The position numbers and the translations under genes were made by a program. Shown piece after piece: positions 1-9,395 of a DNA stretch of 64,000 nt. The stretch is from the NCBI GenBank assembly GCA_007115705.1, contig QXEO01000334.1, positions 2,839,575 through 2,903,574 of the forward strand. Reading direction: 5' to 3'. Every line of letters starts with the position of its first letter. The first letter of the stretch is position 1. Source of the DNA: Dactylis glomerata. Lineage: Eukaryota; Streptophyta; Magnoliopsida; Poales; Poaceae. Under the pieces are notes generated by a model that was not told the origin of the DNA, made no database searches, and saw only the letters and a program-made list of their open reading frames with translations.

Positions 1-176
1 GAGATCGATTTTTTCGGGGCTGCCGGCTGTGGCTCGATGCCTGTAGCCGGCTGCCGGTCAAGTGAATAACGCAGGAAGCAAAACATACACTAAGTGTTTT
101 TCTCGGAGCCGGCCGTAACTAGCCGTTCCGTTTTCCTTTATTCATTGACACGCTTTTCGGGGTACAATGTTTTGCC

Positions 177-2225
177 TTAGCAGAAGAAAGGTCTTAGGAG
201 ACTGACGTTCCAGGGACGCTCGGTCTCCTTGTCAGGGTTATCTGCCTTGTTCTTTCTGGGCTCTTGTGCGTCGATGAGGTAATATGCCCCATTGCCCAGC
301 ACCCGGCTGACAATGAACGGTCCCTCCCAGGGAGAAGACAGCTTGTGCAAGCCTTTAGTGCTTTGGACCAGCCGGAGTATGAGATCGCCTTCGCGAAACG
401 CGAGCGGGCGAATTTTCCGGCTGTGGTATCGTCGCAGCTGCTGCTGGTAGAGCGCTGATCTAGCCAGAGCCTGCTCTCGAGCCTCCTCGAGGAGGTCGAT
501 GCCATCTTCGCGAGCTTCTTTTGCTTGTTTCTCCGTGTACTGGACAATTCTGGGCGCATCGAACTCAATGTCCGTGGGTAACACCGCCTCTGCTCCATAG
601 ACTAGGAAGAAAGGTGTGAAACCGACAGAGCGATTTGGAGTAGTGCGTAGGCTCCAGAGCACTGAGGGTAGCTCTTCGACCCAACAGCCGGCTGAGCGCT
701 CGAGAGGCTCGACCAGTCTTGGTTTGATGCCGGCCAGGATCAGCCCATTTGCCTTCTCCACTTGTCCATTTGACTGAGGGTGCGCCACGGACGCTAAGTC
801 CAGCTGGATGCCTTTTTGACCATAGTAATCAGCAAACACTCCCTTCGCAAAGTTCGTCCCATTGTCGGTGATGATGCTGTGGGGAACTCCATATCTTGTG
901 ATGTTCTCGTTGAAGAAATTGATCGTGGACGAACCATCGAGCTTCTTGATTGGCTTGGCCTCGATCCACTTGGTGAACTTGTCCACGGCAACCAGCAGAT
1001 GCGTCAAGCCCCCGGGTGCGGTCTTGAATGGCCCTACCATGTCCAGGCCCCAGACCGCGAACGGCCAGGTGAGCGGGATGGTCTTGAGGGCTGCCGCTGG
1101 AGTGTTTGTGTGCTTGGAGAAGCGCTGGCAGCCGTTGCACTGCTTCACCAGCTGCTCCGCATTCTGCTTGGCCGTTGGCCAATAGAAACCATGGCGGAAG
1201 GCTTTGGCCACCAAGGCTCTAGAAGACGCGTGATGTCCGCACTCCCCTTGGTGTATTTCTCTTAGCAGCTCTGTCCCTTCCTCTGGCTCGATGCACTTCT
1301 GGTAGATGCCTGACATGCTGCGCTTGTACAGCTTGCTGTTGATGATGGTGTACGCCCCAGCTCGATGCTGAATTCGCCTAGCTTCCGCTTCGTCTTGCGG
1401 CAGGTCCCCAGTGATGAGGTAGTTGGAGAATGGTTCCGCCCAGGAAGGTATCTCCCGTATATGGAAGACACTGGCGACCAGAGGGTCAGCAGCCCCCGGG
1501 TCTGTTGTTGAGCCGGCTTCGCCTGATTGTCCGGCTGGGAGAGCGGGCGTGGAGCCGGCAGTCCCCTTGTCCTTCGCCGAGCCGGCCGCGCTGGGCTGGC
1601 CGGCTGCCTCCTTCAGCTCCGAGACGGCAGCCCCCGGGTCCGGTGGCGGTACCGGGGCCAGGGCTGGGTCTCCAGGCACATAGATGGATATGGACTCCGG
1701 CGAAGGTTTGATAGACGGCTTGTGGATGATCTCCAGGGACACCCCGGCTGGGATATCCTGCTTGGTGGAGCCGATCTTGGATAGCCGGTCTGCTTCCTCG
1801 TTGTTTGCTCTGGGGACATGGTGGAACTCGCAGCCCTCGAAGAATCCGCTGAGCTGCTGCACGTAGAAGCGATAGGAGGCCATGTTGGCGTCCTTGGCGT
1901 CCCAGTCCCCTGAGACCTGGTGCGTCACCAGGTCAGAGTCTCCGAAGTAGAGGATCCTCCTGATGCCGATCTGCTTGGCCATCTTGAGCCCATGTACCAG
2001 GGCTTCATACTCGGCGACGTTGTTCGACGCACGGAAGTGCATCTGCAGCACGTACTGCAGCTTGTCTCCCTTGGGAGAGGTGAGGACGACGCCAGCCCCC
2101 AAGCCCCCGAGCAGCTTGGAGCCATCGAAGTGCATGCGCCAGTGGGTGGAGTCCGGAGCCGGCGGCAGGTACTGGTGCTCTCCCCAGTCAGCGAAGAAAT
2201 CCGCTATGATCTGTGACTTGATCAT
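177..2225 (-). pseudogene. gypsy pol segment: archaeal-type RNase H plus integrase
   Basis: This is a 682-codon open stretch at the 3' end of the Tat element polyprotein. Residues about 28-150 form the second, host-derived RNase H, with acidic motifs HFDGS, EYEAL, DSDL and NNEEAD. A Pro/Gly/Ala-rich linker follows (about 185-250). Next come the integrase H2C2 zinc finger (HQGECGHH...CNGCQ) and the DDE core, with WGLDMVG as first Asp, ITDNGTNF as second, and HPQSNGQVEKANG giving the Glu. A C-terminal basic domain ends in a normal stop at 177. The segment is in frame with the upstream pieces but separated from them by TAG at 2271-2273, so its apparent ATG is internal to the original polyprotein. 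Confidence 0.88.
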
Positions 2226-2270
2226 CGTCCTGGGCTTGTACTGAATGGTATGAGCCGCGAGCTCGATCGC

Positions 2271-3071
2271 CTATTTAGCCACTCTTCCTGACGCATCCTT
2301 GCACCCGATGATCTCCGAGAGCGGAGTGGTGCTCACCACCATGATTGGGTGCTCCTCGAAGTAGTGCTTCAGCTTCTTGGCCGCCATGTACACGCCGTAC
2401 GCGACCTTCTGATAGTGCGGGTAGTTCTGCTTGGAGAGAGTGAGCACCTCACTCAAGAAGTACACCGGGCGCTGAACCGGCAGGTCTTTGCCTTCCTCGG
2501 TGCGCTCCACCACGATCACCACGCTGATGATGTGTGGGGTTGCTACGACATAGAGCAGCATTGGCTCTCGCGGAGCCGGCGCTGCCAAGATTGGTGCGGT
2601 AGACAAGGCTCGCTTGAGGTCGTTGAAGGTGTCATCAGCGCGCTGGGACCAAACGAAGTGGTCCGTCTTCTTCATCAGCTGGTACAGCGGCATGGCCTTC
2701 TCCCCGAGCCGGCTAAGCGAGGCCAAACAGCCAGCAAACTTCTGCACATCTCTGAGCTGGGTGGGCTTCTCTAGGGCCTCGATGGCTTTTATCTTCGAGG
2801 GGTTAGCCTCGATCCCTCGCTGGGAAACGATGTAACCTAAGAGCTGCCCAGCCAGCACGCCAAAGGTGCACTTCTCAGGGTTGAGCTTCATGCGATAGCG
2901 CCGCAAGTTGGTGAAGGTCTCCTTGAGATCGTCCAGGAGCGTGCTGCTCTGCTTGGTCTTCACCACCACGTCGTCCACATAAGCGTGCACGTTCCTCCCA
3001 ATCTGCTCCTGTAGACATCGCTGCATGGTCCGCTGGTAAGTGGCTCCAGCGTTCTTCAGGCCGAACGGCAT
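2271..3071 (-). pseudogene. gypsy pol segment: RT palm/thumb and first RNase H
   Basis: The 266 codons begin at the RT motif MPFGLKNAGATYQ. They contain the catalytic YVDD box (AYVDDVVVKTK), the thumb (LGYIVSQRGIEANPSKI) and a first gypsy-type RNase H (LLYVVAT...YPHYQKVAYGVYMAAKKLKHYFEEH). In that RNase H the usual first acidic residue of the DAS motif is not obvious, suggesting degeneration. Such loss is typical where a second RNase H is present downstream. The segment is bounded by in-frame TAG codons at 3129-3131 (upstream) and 2271-2273 (downstream). Confidence 0.85.
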
Positions 3072-3128
3072 GGTAACGTAGCAGTAGGCTCCGTACGGGG
3101 TGATGAAGGAGGTCTTGATCTGATCCGG

Positions 3129-3500
3129 CTAGAAGAGCGGGATCTGGTGGTAGCCGGAATAGGCATCCACGAAAGACAACAGGTCACAGCCGGCTGTGGA
3201 GTCGATCACCTGGTCAATTCGTGGCAGCGCGAAAGGATCCTTGGGGCAGGCCTTGTTGAGGCTGGTGTAGTCAATACACATTCGCCAAGTGTTATTCTTC
3301 TTCAGAACCAAGACTGGGTTTGCGAGCCAGTCAGGGTAGAACACCTCCATGATAAAGCCGGCTGCAAGGAGCCGGGCAATCTCCTCGCCAATAGCTTTCC
3401 TCTTTTCTTCTGCAAGCCGCCGCAGCGGCTGCTTGACCGGCTTGGCGTCCAGTCGGACATTTAATGCGTGCTCAGCCAGCTCCCTCGGCACACCAGGCAT
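3129..3500 (-). pseudogene. gypsy pol segment: RT fingers/palm N-terminal part
   Basis: The 123 codons cover the start of reverse transcriptase: AEEKRKAIGEEIARLL, the LVLKKNNTWRMCIDYTSLNKACPKD block, and FVDAYSGYHQI with the first catalytic Asp. The frame is open upstream of the Met at 3500 as far as the TAG at 3564-3566, so this Met is not a real start. The frame ends at TAG 3129-3131, immediately after the YSGYHQI motif, which separates the first catalytic Asp from the YVDD box. Confidence 0.85.
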
Positions 3501-3563
3501 GTCCTTTGGAGACCATGCAAAGATGTCCCGATTCTCACGGAGGAAACTGGTGAGCTCGCATTC

Positions 3564-4847
3564 CTATTTGGTGGACAAGCCGGTGCCGATGATGACGTAT
3601 TTGGAGGGGTCGCTCTCGTCCAGCAGGATCTTCTTGGTGTCGTCGGCCGGCTTGAATTGCTCCATAGGCGACTGGCGAACCGGTACGTCTTGCTGGGTCA
3701 GCTCCACACGATGCAGAAGCTGCCTCTTCTCCTCGGCGACGACCAGCGCCTCTGTCAGCTGCGAGCTCTCCTTTCCGCAGGCCAGGGACTTCTTGAAGTT
3801 TCCCGAGACTGTGATCGCACCTCTGGGCCCTGGGAGCTTCATCTTCAGATAGGCGTAGTGCGGAACTGCCATGAACTTGGCCAGGGCTGGGCGGCCTAGC
3901 AGCGCGTGGTAGGGACTGCTGATGTCCACCACCTCGAACCAGATGGGCTCGCGGCGGCTATTCCCCTTCTTCCTGAAGAGAACCTCCAGCTGCACCTTGC
4001 CCAAAGGGGTGCAAGAATGCCCAGGCATGATGCCATGGAAGGTGAGCTGGCTAGGTTTCAGCTGAGCAAGCGGGATGCCCAACTTCTCCAGAGAGCTTCG
4101 GTAAAGAAGGTTGATACTACTACCGCCATCGATGAGCACGCGGGAGAAATGGCACATGTGCGTATCGGAACACACGACAGGATCCACGACCAGAGCATAT
4201 TCTCCAGGGCTGGGCATCAACCTCGGGTGGTCCTCGCGCCCCCAGGTAATGGCCGCCTCAGACCAATGCATGAATTGGGGTTCTGCAGGCATCACGGCGT
4301 TCACCTCTGCCTCATGCCAAAGGTCGCTCCTTTTGTCCTTGCCGGGGGTAGTGAAGATGTGATACTGCTCCACATCTGTCGAGAAGTCATCGTCTTGATC
4401 CGGCTCGCCTCCGGCCGGGTCGCGCTGTTGGGCCTCCTGACCTTCAGCCAGTTGCGCCTGCGATGTACCAGGGATCTGTCGAGCGCGCTGCTCCAGCTCT
4501 CTCATGAAACGGCACTGACGCGTGGAGTGGGTCGCTTCCCTGCCCGGGGAGGTGTGAAATTTACACGGCTGATCAAGCGCAGCATCGAGGGTGTACTTGC
4601 CCTCTTTGCGCCCATGACCGCTGCCTGCAGCCCCCGGGCCTCCTTGGTCGGAAGCCGCTCGCTTTGAGCTAGCAGGTCCCCTAGAGGACGTCTTGACGTG
4701 GTCGAGCCACAGGTGGATGTGCAGCGCCGATGGGCAAGCCTGGGACTCCGACCCCAGCGCTGACTCCTCGATTGAACGTGGCCTGCTCGCTCTGCCACCT
4801 TGCTGGGCGCGGCGGCCTTGGGCGTTGCCGCTCAGAGCACGGCCGCC
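3564..4847 (-). pseudogene. gypsy gag C-terminal region plus aspartic protease
   Basis: The frame is open from just below the TAG at 4848-4850 to the TAG at 3564-3566. At about 4515-4600 it reads CKFHTSPGREATHSTRQC, the Cys/His segment found near the end of Tat-type Gag proteins in grasses. The protease follows, with active site LIDGGSSINLLY and flap-like LLGRPALAKF. No capsid-like block (a WLMNLP type motif) is visible in this segment or the preceding one, suggesting a gag deletion. The Met at 4505 is internal. Confidence 0.8.
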
Positions 4848-5570
4848 CTATCCACGCCCTCCGCGGCCTCGACTTGCCGACGGCGACCGCTGGATCTGGC
4901 CGGGGACGACGGTGGTGAAGCTGCGGCACAGGTCATGGGCGAGCCCGGTCGGTGCGTCTCCGTGCACGTCGTAGAACTCGCCGAGCGTGGTGCTCGCGCG
5001 GCGCCGGTTAGCCTCGCCCTCGGCCATCTTGCCAAGGAGAACGAGGCACGTCCGCTCCAGGGCCTCGGCGACCCGAGCGGGATCGATGACGCGGTCGAGG
5101 GGAACGCGCAGGTCCACCACGGAGACGTCCGGGGCGTCCTGCTCTGGGAGTGGAGCGTCTTGCTCCTGAGGAGGTGGGCGCTCGAGCGACGGGCGCTCGG
5201 GGCGCGGTAGGTCGCCGCCCTCATCCTCTCCCAGGGTCATCACCTCGACCATGGCGCCAAGATTGCTGCTTTCACCGCAGCTCGGGCCTCGATCGCAGAG
5301 GGAGTCGAAGACGTCGGTGACTTCCTCCGGGAAGGGCTTGGCGACGTAAAAGCGGTGGCTGCCGACGTCGAGGAAGGAGCCGCTGTTGCCGAAGCCGTTC
5401 TCGAAGTGGACCAAGTTGTCATCGACGCAGTCGAAGGTGCCGAACCTCCAGACGAGGCCGAAGGCAACCTTCTCGCCGGAGGGTCCCGATCGGAACTTGA
5501 CTCCGCTCGCCACCGCGCTTTGCCCCACGGTGGGTGCCAACTGTCGTGGGAATTTAGAGACAGTAGCCAT
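4848..5570 (-). pseudogene. N-terminal reading frame of the Tat element (gag-leader region)
   Basis: The 240 codons are in the same frame as the downstream protease and pol. The first ATG (5570) lies inside the LTR and the frame reads through the PBS, so true initiation is probably further in. The product has no motif I recognise: an aromatic-rich start (VWRFGTFDCVDDNLVHF), an acidic Pro-rich middle, and an Arg/Gly/Ser-rich end. The position fits Gag, but the capsid core is not evident. It ends at TAG 4848-4850, with the same frame continuing beyond. Confidence 0.55.
5522..5540 (-). other. Primer-binding site of the Tat element
   Basis: On the minus strand TTGGCACCCACCGTGGGGC begins one base after the LTR end (TGTC at 5542-5545 on the plus strand). 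This is the arrangement for a tRNA-primed gypsy PBS and fixes the element's orientation. Confidence 0.75.
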
Positions 5571-6283
5571 GGGGAGGCTTATCGGAGGGGCTCGACGTTG
5601 GTGACGATGGGTCCGGCTCGGGATTGTGCCAACAGAGACACCTCGATTTACCCAGGTTCAGGGCCCTCCCGGTTGGAGGTAAACCCCTACTTCCTGCCTG
5701 CTTCGTGTTGATTGAGTAGTAACGATTACAGTGCTCCTCGAGCTGTTCGGCTAGAGGAGGAAGAAGAAGATCGGATCTCCCCTATGCTAAGGGTCCAGGC
5801 CCCCTTATATAGACAGGGGCTTGGTTACAGGTTTAGGTGGCGATTCGGCCGGCTGCCGGCTCCTCAGCGGCGGCGTCCTTGACATGACCCTCTGACCCTG
5901 CTCTGGCAAAGACACTTTATAAAGTGTCTTTCCCCTGGACCGGCATCTGGGGGGCATATCCCCTCTCCTCTGCCTCGGATCCCGTCGTGGGGAAGGGTCT
6001 TCGGTCTCTCATTGGTTGGACGTGGTCGTGGCGTTCGTCACTCCTGTCCTGCGCCCCTGTCGACCTTGTCGGGGCCGTTCCGCTTTTGGCTAGACAGCCG
6101 TTGGGGAGTTTTGTCTCCATCGCCCGGCTCCAGCTCTCCTCGGTGGAATCGCCAGCCGGCTGCTGGCGCAGCCGGCCCTTCGGACAGAGCCGGTCTTCTC
6201 GTGCTGAAGCCGTGGGGACTCCTGGGACGCCAACCGGCATATTGCCCGGCCCATGGTGCGCCCCCTAAGTCATCCCCACGACA
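5542..6283 (-). repeat. 5' LTR of the Tat element (742 bp)
   Basis: The LTR has terminal inverted repeats TGTCGTGGG (5542-5550) and CCCACGACA (6275-6283). A TATA-like CTATATAAGG on the minus strand (5803-5812) is a plausible LTR promoter. The partner LTR lies left of the window, so age cannot be estimated. Confidence 0.88.
5803..5812 (-). promoter_or_regulatory. Putative LTR TATA box
   Basis: CTATATAAGG lies on the minus strand about 260 bp upstream of the PBS, inside the LTR, where the U3/R promoter is expected. It is called from motif and position only. Confidence 0.45.
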
Positions 6284-6460
6284 TGTGATGATATGAAGCT
6301 ACATGAGGAGTGTCTATCCTTCATGCAGGAGCAACTCGAGGATCTCAATCTTGACATCGCGGACACCATTGACTGGCGTAATAACACAATGCGACTGTTG
6401 AACAAGGCAAAAAAATTGAAGGAGGATCTTGAAGCCCTGAGTTCCAAGGTCACTGAGTAG
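6284..6460 (+). pseudogene. 3' end of an unknown coiled-coil ORF, cut by the Tat insertion
   Basis: The frame is open from the element junction to a TAG at 6458-6460 (58 codons). The peptide is charged and helical (EECLSFMQEQLEDLNLDIAD, then KAKKLKEDLEAL), typical of a coiled coil. There is no start region: anything upstream would lie beyond the other end of the Tat element, outside the window. The orientation is convergent with the minus-strand gene ending at 6952. I do not recognise the family. It could also be a chance frame, but heptad-like composition and position at the junction favour a real exon tail. Confidence 0.4.
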
Positions 6461-6951
6461 ACCAAGCCCTGAAATCAAGTCCCCCGTTTTGCTATTCATG
6501 CTTCAAGTTATCTTCTTCCTATGTGAAGGTCGTCCAAGCGGCTCATAGAGAAGGTGGCTGAGTAGACCGTCTAGTAGAGGAGTCAGTGCCCTCAATCCGT
6601 GGAAACCAAGTCACCCCATTACTATATATGCCTTCTTTGTATGTGTAGAAGAGCTTATCTGAATTACTTTGTCCTGTGACTTCATGAGCTAATATATAAA
6701 ACGTTATTTAAGCCGCTTCTGTTGTTAGAATACCTTTGCAATATGAAATGCTAGATGACATTCCATAGCATAACTTCAATTCCATTTGTAGGATTGCATA
6801 AGAGTTCATAGCAAGTGCAATCTAAAAACATGTCCACATATAGCAGGTCAGCAATACAACTCACAGGCTTTAGTTCAGTTGAGAAGAATGGCAAAATAGG
6901 TCACATATAACTGAGAACTGCAGTATTTCATATTTCATCCCCCTTGTTTGT
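6461..6951. other. Intergenic stretch between two convergent gene tails
   Basis: About 490 bp of AT-rich non-repetitive sequence lies between the plus-strand stop at 6458 and the minus-strand stop at 6952. It probably contains the 3' UTRs of both. The phrase GAGTAGACC occurs twice (about 6455 and 6561) in loosely similar surroundings, possibly an old local duplication. Nothing else was identified. Confidence 0.4.
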
Positions 6952-7284
6952 TCATACAACTTTTTGACAATTCAACATTACCTGCATTACAAACTTCAAA
7001 TAGTCTAACAGAAACATAGCAAGATAAATTGCTACAATTATTTCGTCACATATGGACTTGATCATCTTCAGTTTGGCATTGTTCTTATCATTAGCTTTCA
7101 GCACCTCAGCAATCTTGTGCTCTAATTTCTTCACCTCTTTGTTTAGAGCATTCTTTTCTGCACCCCACTTCCTTACGTTTAGTGTCATGGCATCCTTTTC
7201 ACAATCAAGAATAAATTCCAGATGCTCGGTGTGATTCTTCAGCTTGTTATTCTCCTGCTCAACCTCACACAAATATCCCTCGGA
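6952..7284 (-). CDS. Exon 3 of the split gene: coiled coil and hydrophobic tail
   Basis: The exon begins after an acceptor TTTCTTCAG and encodes 110 residues ending at TGA (6952-6954). It reads SEGYLCEVEQENNKLKN, then a long charged helix (KEVKKLEHKIAEVLKAND), then a hydrophobic stretch (IIVAIYLAMFLLDYLKFV) that could be a membrane anchor. The ATG at 7272 is internal to the exon; the frame is already open at the acceptor, phase 0. Confidence 0.6.
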   Translation of the reverse strand, partial: SEGYLCEVEQENNKLKNHTEHLEFILDCEKDAMTLNVRKWGAEKNALNKEVKKLEHKIAEVLKANDKNNAKLKMIKSICDEIIVAIYLAMFLLDYLKFVMQVMLNCQKVV

Positions 7285-7390
7285 CTGAAGAAATAATAAG
7301 AAAGCAATGAGATAAAACTTCCATTAATTTCACAAACATTAACACTGAGTATTCCTAGTTCATTTTGCACATTCATTAACTTGAGATAGT

Positions 7391-7424
7391 GCTTCCTCTG
7401 TTCCTAAATATAAGATATTGTGGA
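7391..7424. repeat. Possible Stowaway MITE end fragment
   Basis: CTTCCTCTGTTCCTAAATAT resembles the terminus of grass Stowaway MITEs (CTCCCTCCGTTCC type). It lies inside intron 2 of the split gene. The opposite terminus was not found, so it is a truncated relic at best. Confidence 0.3.
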
Positions 7425-7659
7425 ACTTCAGTTTGAGCTGCCAAAACAATTTATTCCTAGTTCACTGAACAATTCTGAACAAAACATGGGAGCTAAAGAA
7501 GAATTTTGCACTGATTACTACAATACTTAGCTCGAGTTTCTATTAATGACTGCACTAATTGGCATCAATTTCCAACTGGTCTAACTTGTCATTAGCATAT
7601 ATGAATAGATAGTTCACTAAGAAAATTGAAAATATCAAATAAATGGACATATAACTCAC

Positions 7660-7735
7660 ATTCTTGTGTGCACAACAAAAGAAATGCCTCCTGGTGTTAG
7701 TGCCTTCGAAAGCCTCACCCTTCTCCGGCAGCGAC
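7660..7735 (-). CDS. Exon 2, 3' half (left of the insertion)
   Basis: The frame reads LPEKGEAFEGTNTRRHFFCC and ends AHKN at donor GTGAGT (7658-7659 on the plus strand). Positions 7731-7735 (GCGAC) are the left target-site duplication of the inserted element. The FEG-TNT-RRHFF-C pattern is the basis for the GRF-finger comparison. Confidence 0.55.
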
Positions 7736-9381
7736 TGATGTGGCACGGTGTCGATGATGTATGTCACCGTCCAGTTGGGAACCCCAAGAGGAAGGTATGA
7801 TGAGCACAGCGGCAAGTTTTTCCCTCAGTAAGAAACCAATGTTTATCGTATCCAGGAAAAAGCCAAACTCCAGAAGGTGATGCTGGCTAGCTTAGTGATA
7901 GCTCCGGACAATTTATAAGGTGCCTCATCCAGTGCTTTGCTTTGCCAGCTGCAACGCAGAACCTGCACACAACACAACCAAGTACTTTGCTCCCAACTTA
8001 CGATGAGGTTGTCAATCCCACCGGTTTGCTGTAAACAAAGGAATGAGCGTATCGAGTGGAAAACAATAGTAGTATGCGAGAAAGGTAAACAGTGCGAGTA
8101 AAGTAAACAGGTGATAGTAATATAAAGGAAATTGGACCGGGGTGCACAGTTCACTAGTGGTGTCTCTCCATAAGATAAATAACGACATGCTAGGTAAACA
8201 AATTACAGTTGGGCAACTTATAGAATAAAGATAACGTGCATATGTCGAGAGGATCACTATGAGATTTACTCTGGGCATTACAACAAGATACATAGACCGC
8301 CATCCAACTGCATCTATGACTAATAATCCACTCGCGGGGAATCGTCCGAGGACCCCTTGAGTATTAAGTTGCGAACAACAGATAATTGCATTAAGCAAAG
8401 TGTGTAATGTAAACAAAGCATATGCCCTTGGACATAAGAATGTTGATTTCTCCCTAGTGGCAATAGCACATCTACAACCTTAGAGGTTTCTGTCACTCCC
8501 CCAGATTAAATAGAGGCATGAACCCAACTATTGAGCATAAATACCCCCTCTTGGAGTCACTAGTATCTACTCGGCCAAGATAGCTACTAACAACGGAGAG
8601 CATGCAAGATCATAAACAACATAGAGATAACATAAGATAATATTCAGCATATCAACTCAATCATAACACCAATATTCATCGGATCCCAACAAACACAACA
8701 TGTAGAATTACATAAAGGTAGTCTCAATCATGTAAAGCAGCTCACGAGATCTAAACATGAAGCACATGGTGGAGAAGACGACCAACTAGCTACTGCGATG
8801 GACCCATAGTCCAAGGTAGACTACTCACTCATCGCGCCGGAGGCAAGCATGGCGATGAAGAAGACCTCCGGTGGCGATTCCCCTCTCCGGCAGGGTACAG
8901 GGAAGAGCTTCTGGACCCTCCCGATCTCGGGTCGACGACGGTGGTGGATCGTGATGTGTTTCTAGAAAATTGATTGGGTCCTTAGGTTTTTCCCGTCGGG
9001 GGGTCTTTATAGGCGAAGGGGCAGCATCAGAAGTGGACCAGGTGGGGCTCACCGTAGGGCGGCGTGGCCAGGGCCTGGGCCGCGCCCCCTGGTGGTGAGA
9101 CCACCCCCTGGCTCGGCTCTGTCTCCTCTTCGGTGTTCTGGAAGCTTCGTTTAATATCTGGATGTTCAGCTTTTGTTTCGTTCAATTCCAAGAATATTTC
9201 CTGTGTAACTTTTCTGAAACACAAAAACAGCAGAAAACAGGGAACTGGCACTGTGGCATCTCGTTAATAGGTTAGTTCCAGAAAATGCATAAAAATGCCA
9301 CGAAGTGTAACGAAACACTAAGCAAATGTGTAAAAACAAGCATGGAGCATCAAAAATTATAGATACGTTTGAGACGTATCA
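7736..9381 (-). repeat. 3' LTR of the gag-protease element
   Basis: 1646 bp, equal in length to the partner at 14556-16201. A minus-strand TATA-like CCTATAAAGAC is at about 9003-9014. Short ORFs inside it occur in both LTRs and look like chance frames. Confidence 0.9.
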
Positions 9382-9395
9382 GCATCCCCAAGCTT
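9382..9395 (-). other. Polypurine tract
   Basis: AAGCTTGGGGATGC on the minus strand directly abuts the 3' LTR, the position required for plus-strand priming. The same 14-mer recurs at 11594-11607 and 11647-11660. Confidence 0.7.

Larger units (their letters stand above)
1..6283 (-). mobile_element. Tat-lineage Ty3/gypsy LTR retrotransposon, left-truncated by the window
   Basis: The element is read on the minus strand: 5' LTR at the right (5542-6283), then PBS, a gag-like region, protease, reverse transcriptase, RNase H, a second RNase H and integrase. Its 3' LTR lies outside the window, since positions 1-176 contain no LTR terminus. The extra archaeal-type RNase H between the first RNase H and integrase is characteristic of the Tat lineage. 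One reading frame runs from 5570 down to 177, broken by four TAG codons and no frameshift I could see, so this copy cannot make a full polyprotein. The exact Triticeae family was not identified. Confidence 0.9.

Noticed and set aside
816..1265. Plus-strand ORFs within the Tat pol region (816-1265, 3906-4667 and others)
   Set aside because: They are shadows of the minus-strand coding frame with high GC and show no motif.
8012..8416. 134-codon ORF in the gag-protease element LTR (and 14663-15235)
   Set aside because: Length differs between the two LTRs because of stops and frameshifts; no domain; LTR position.
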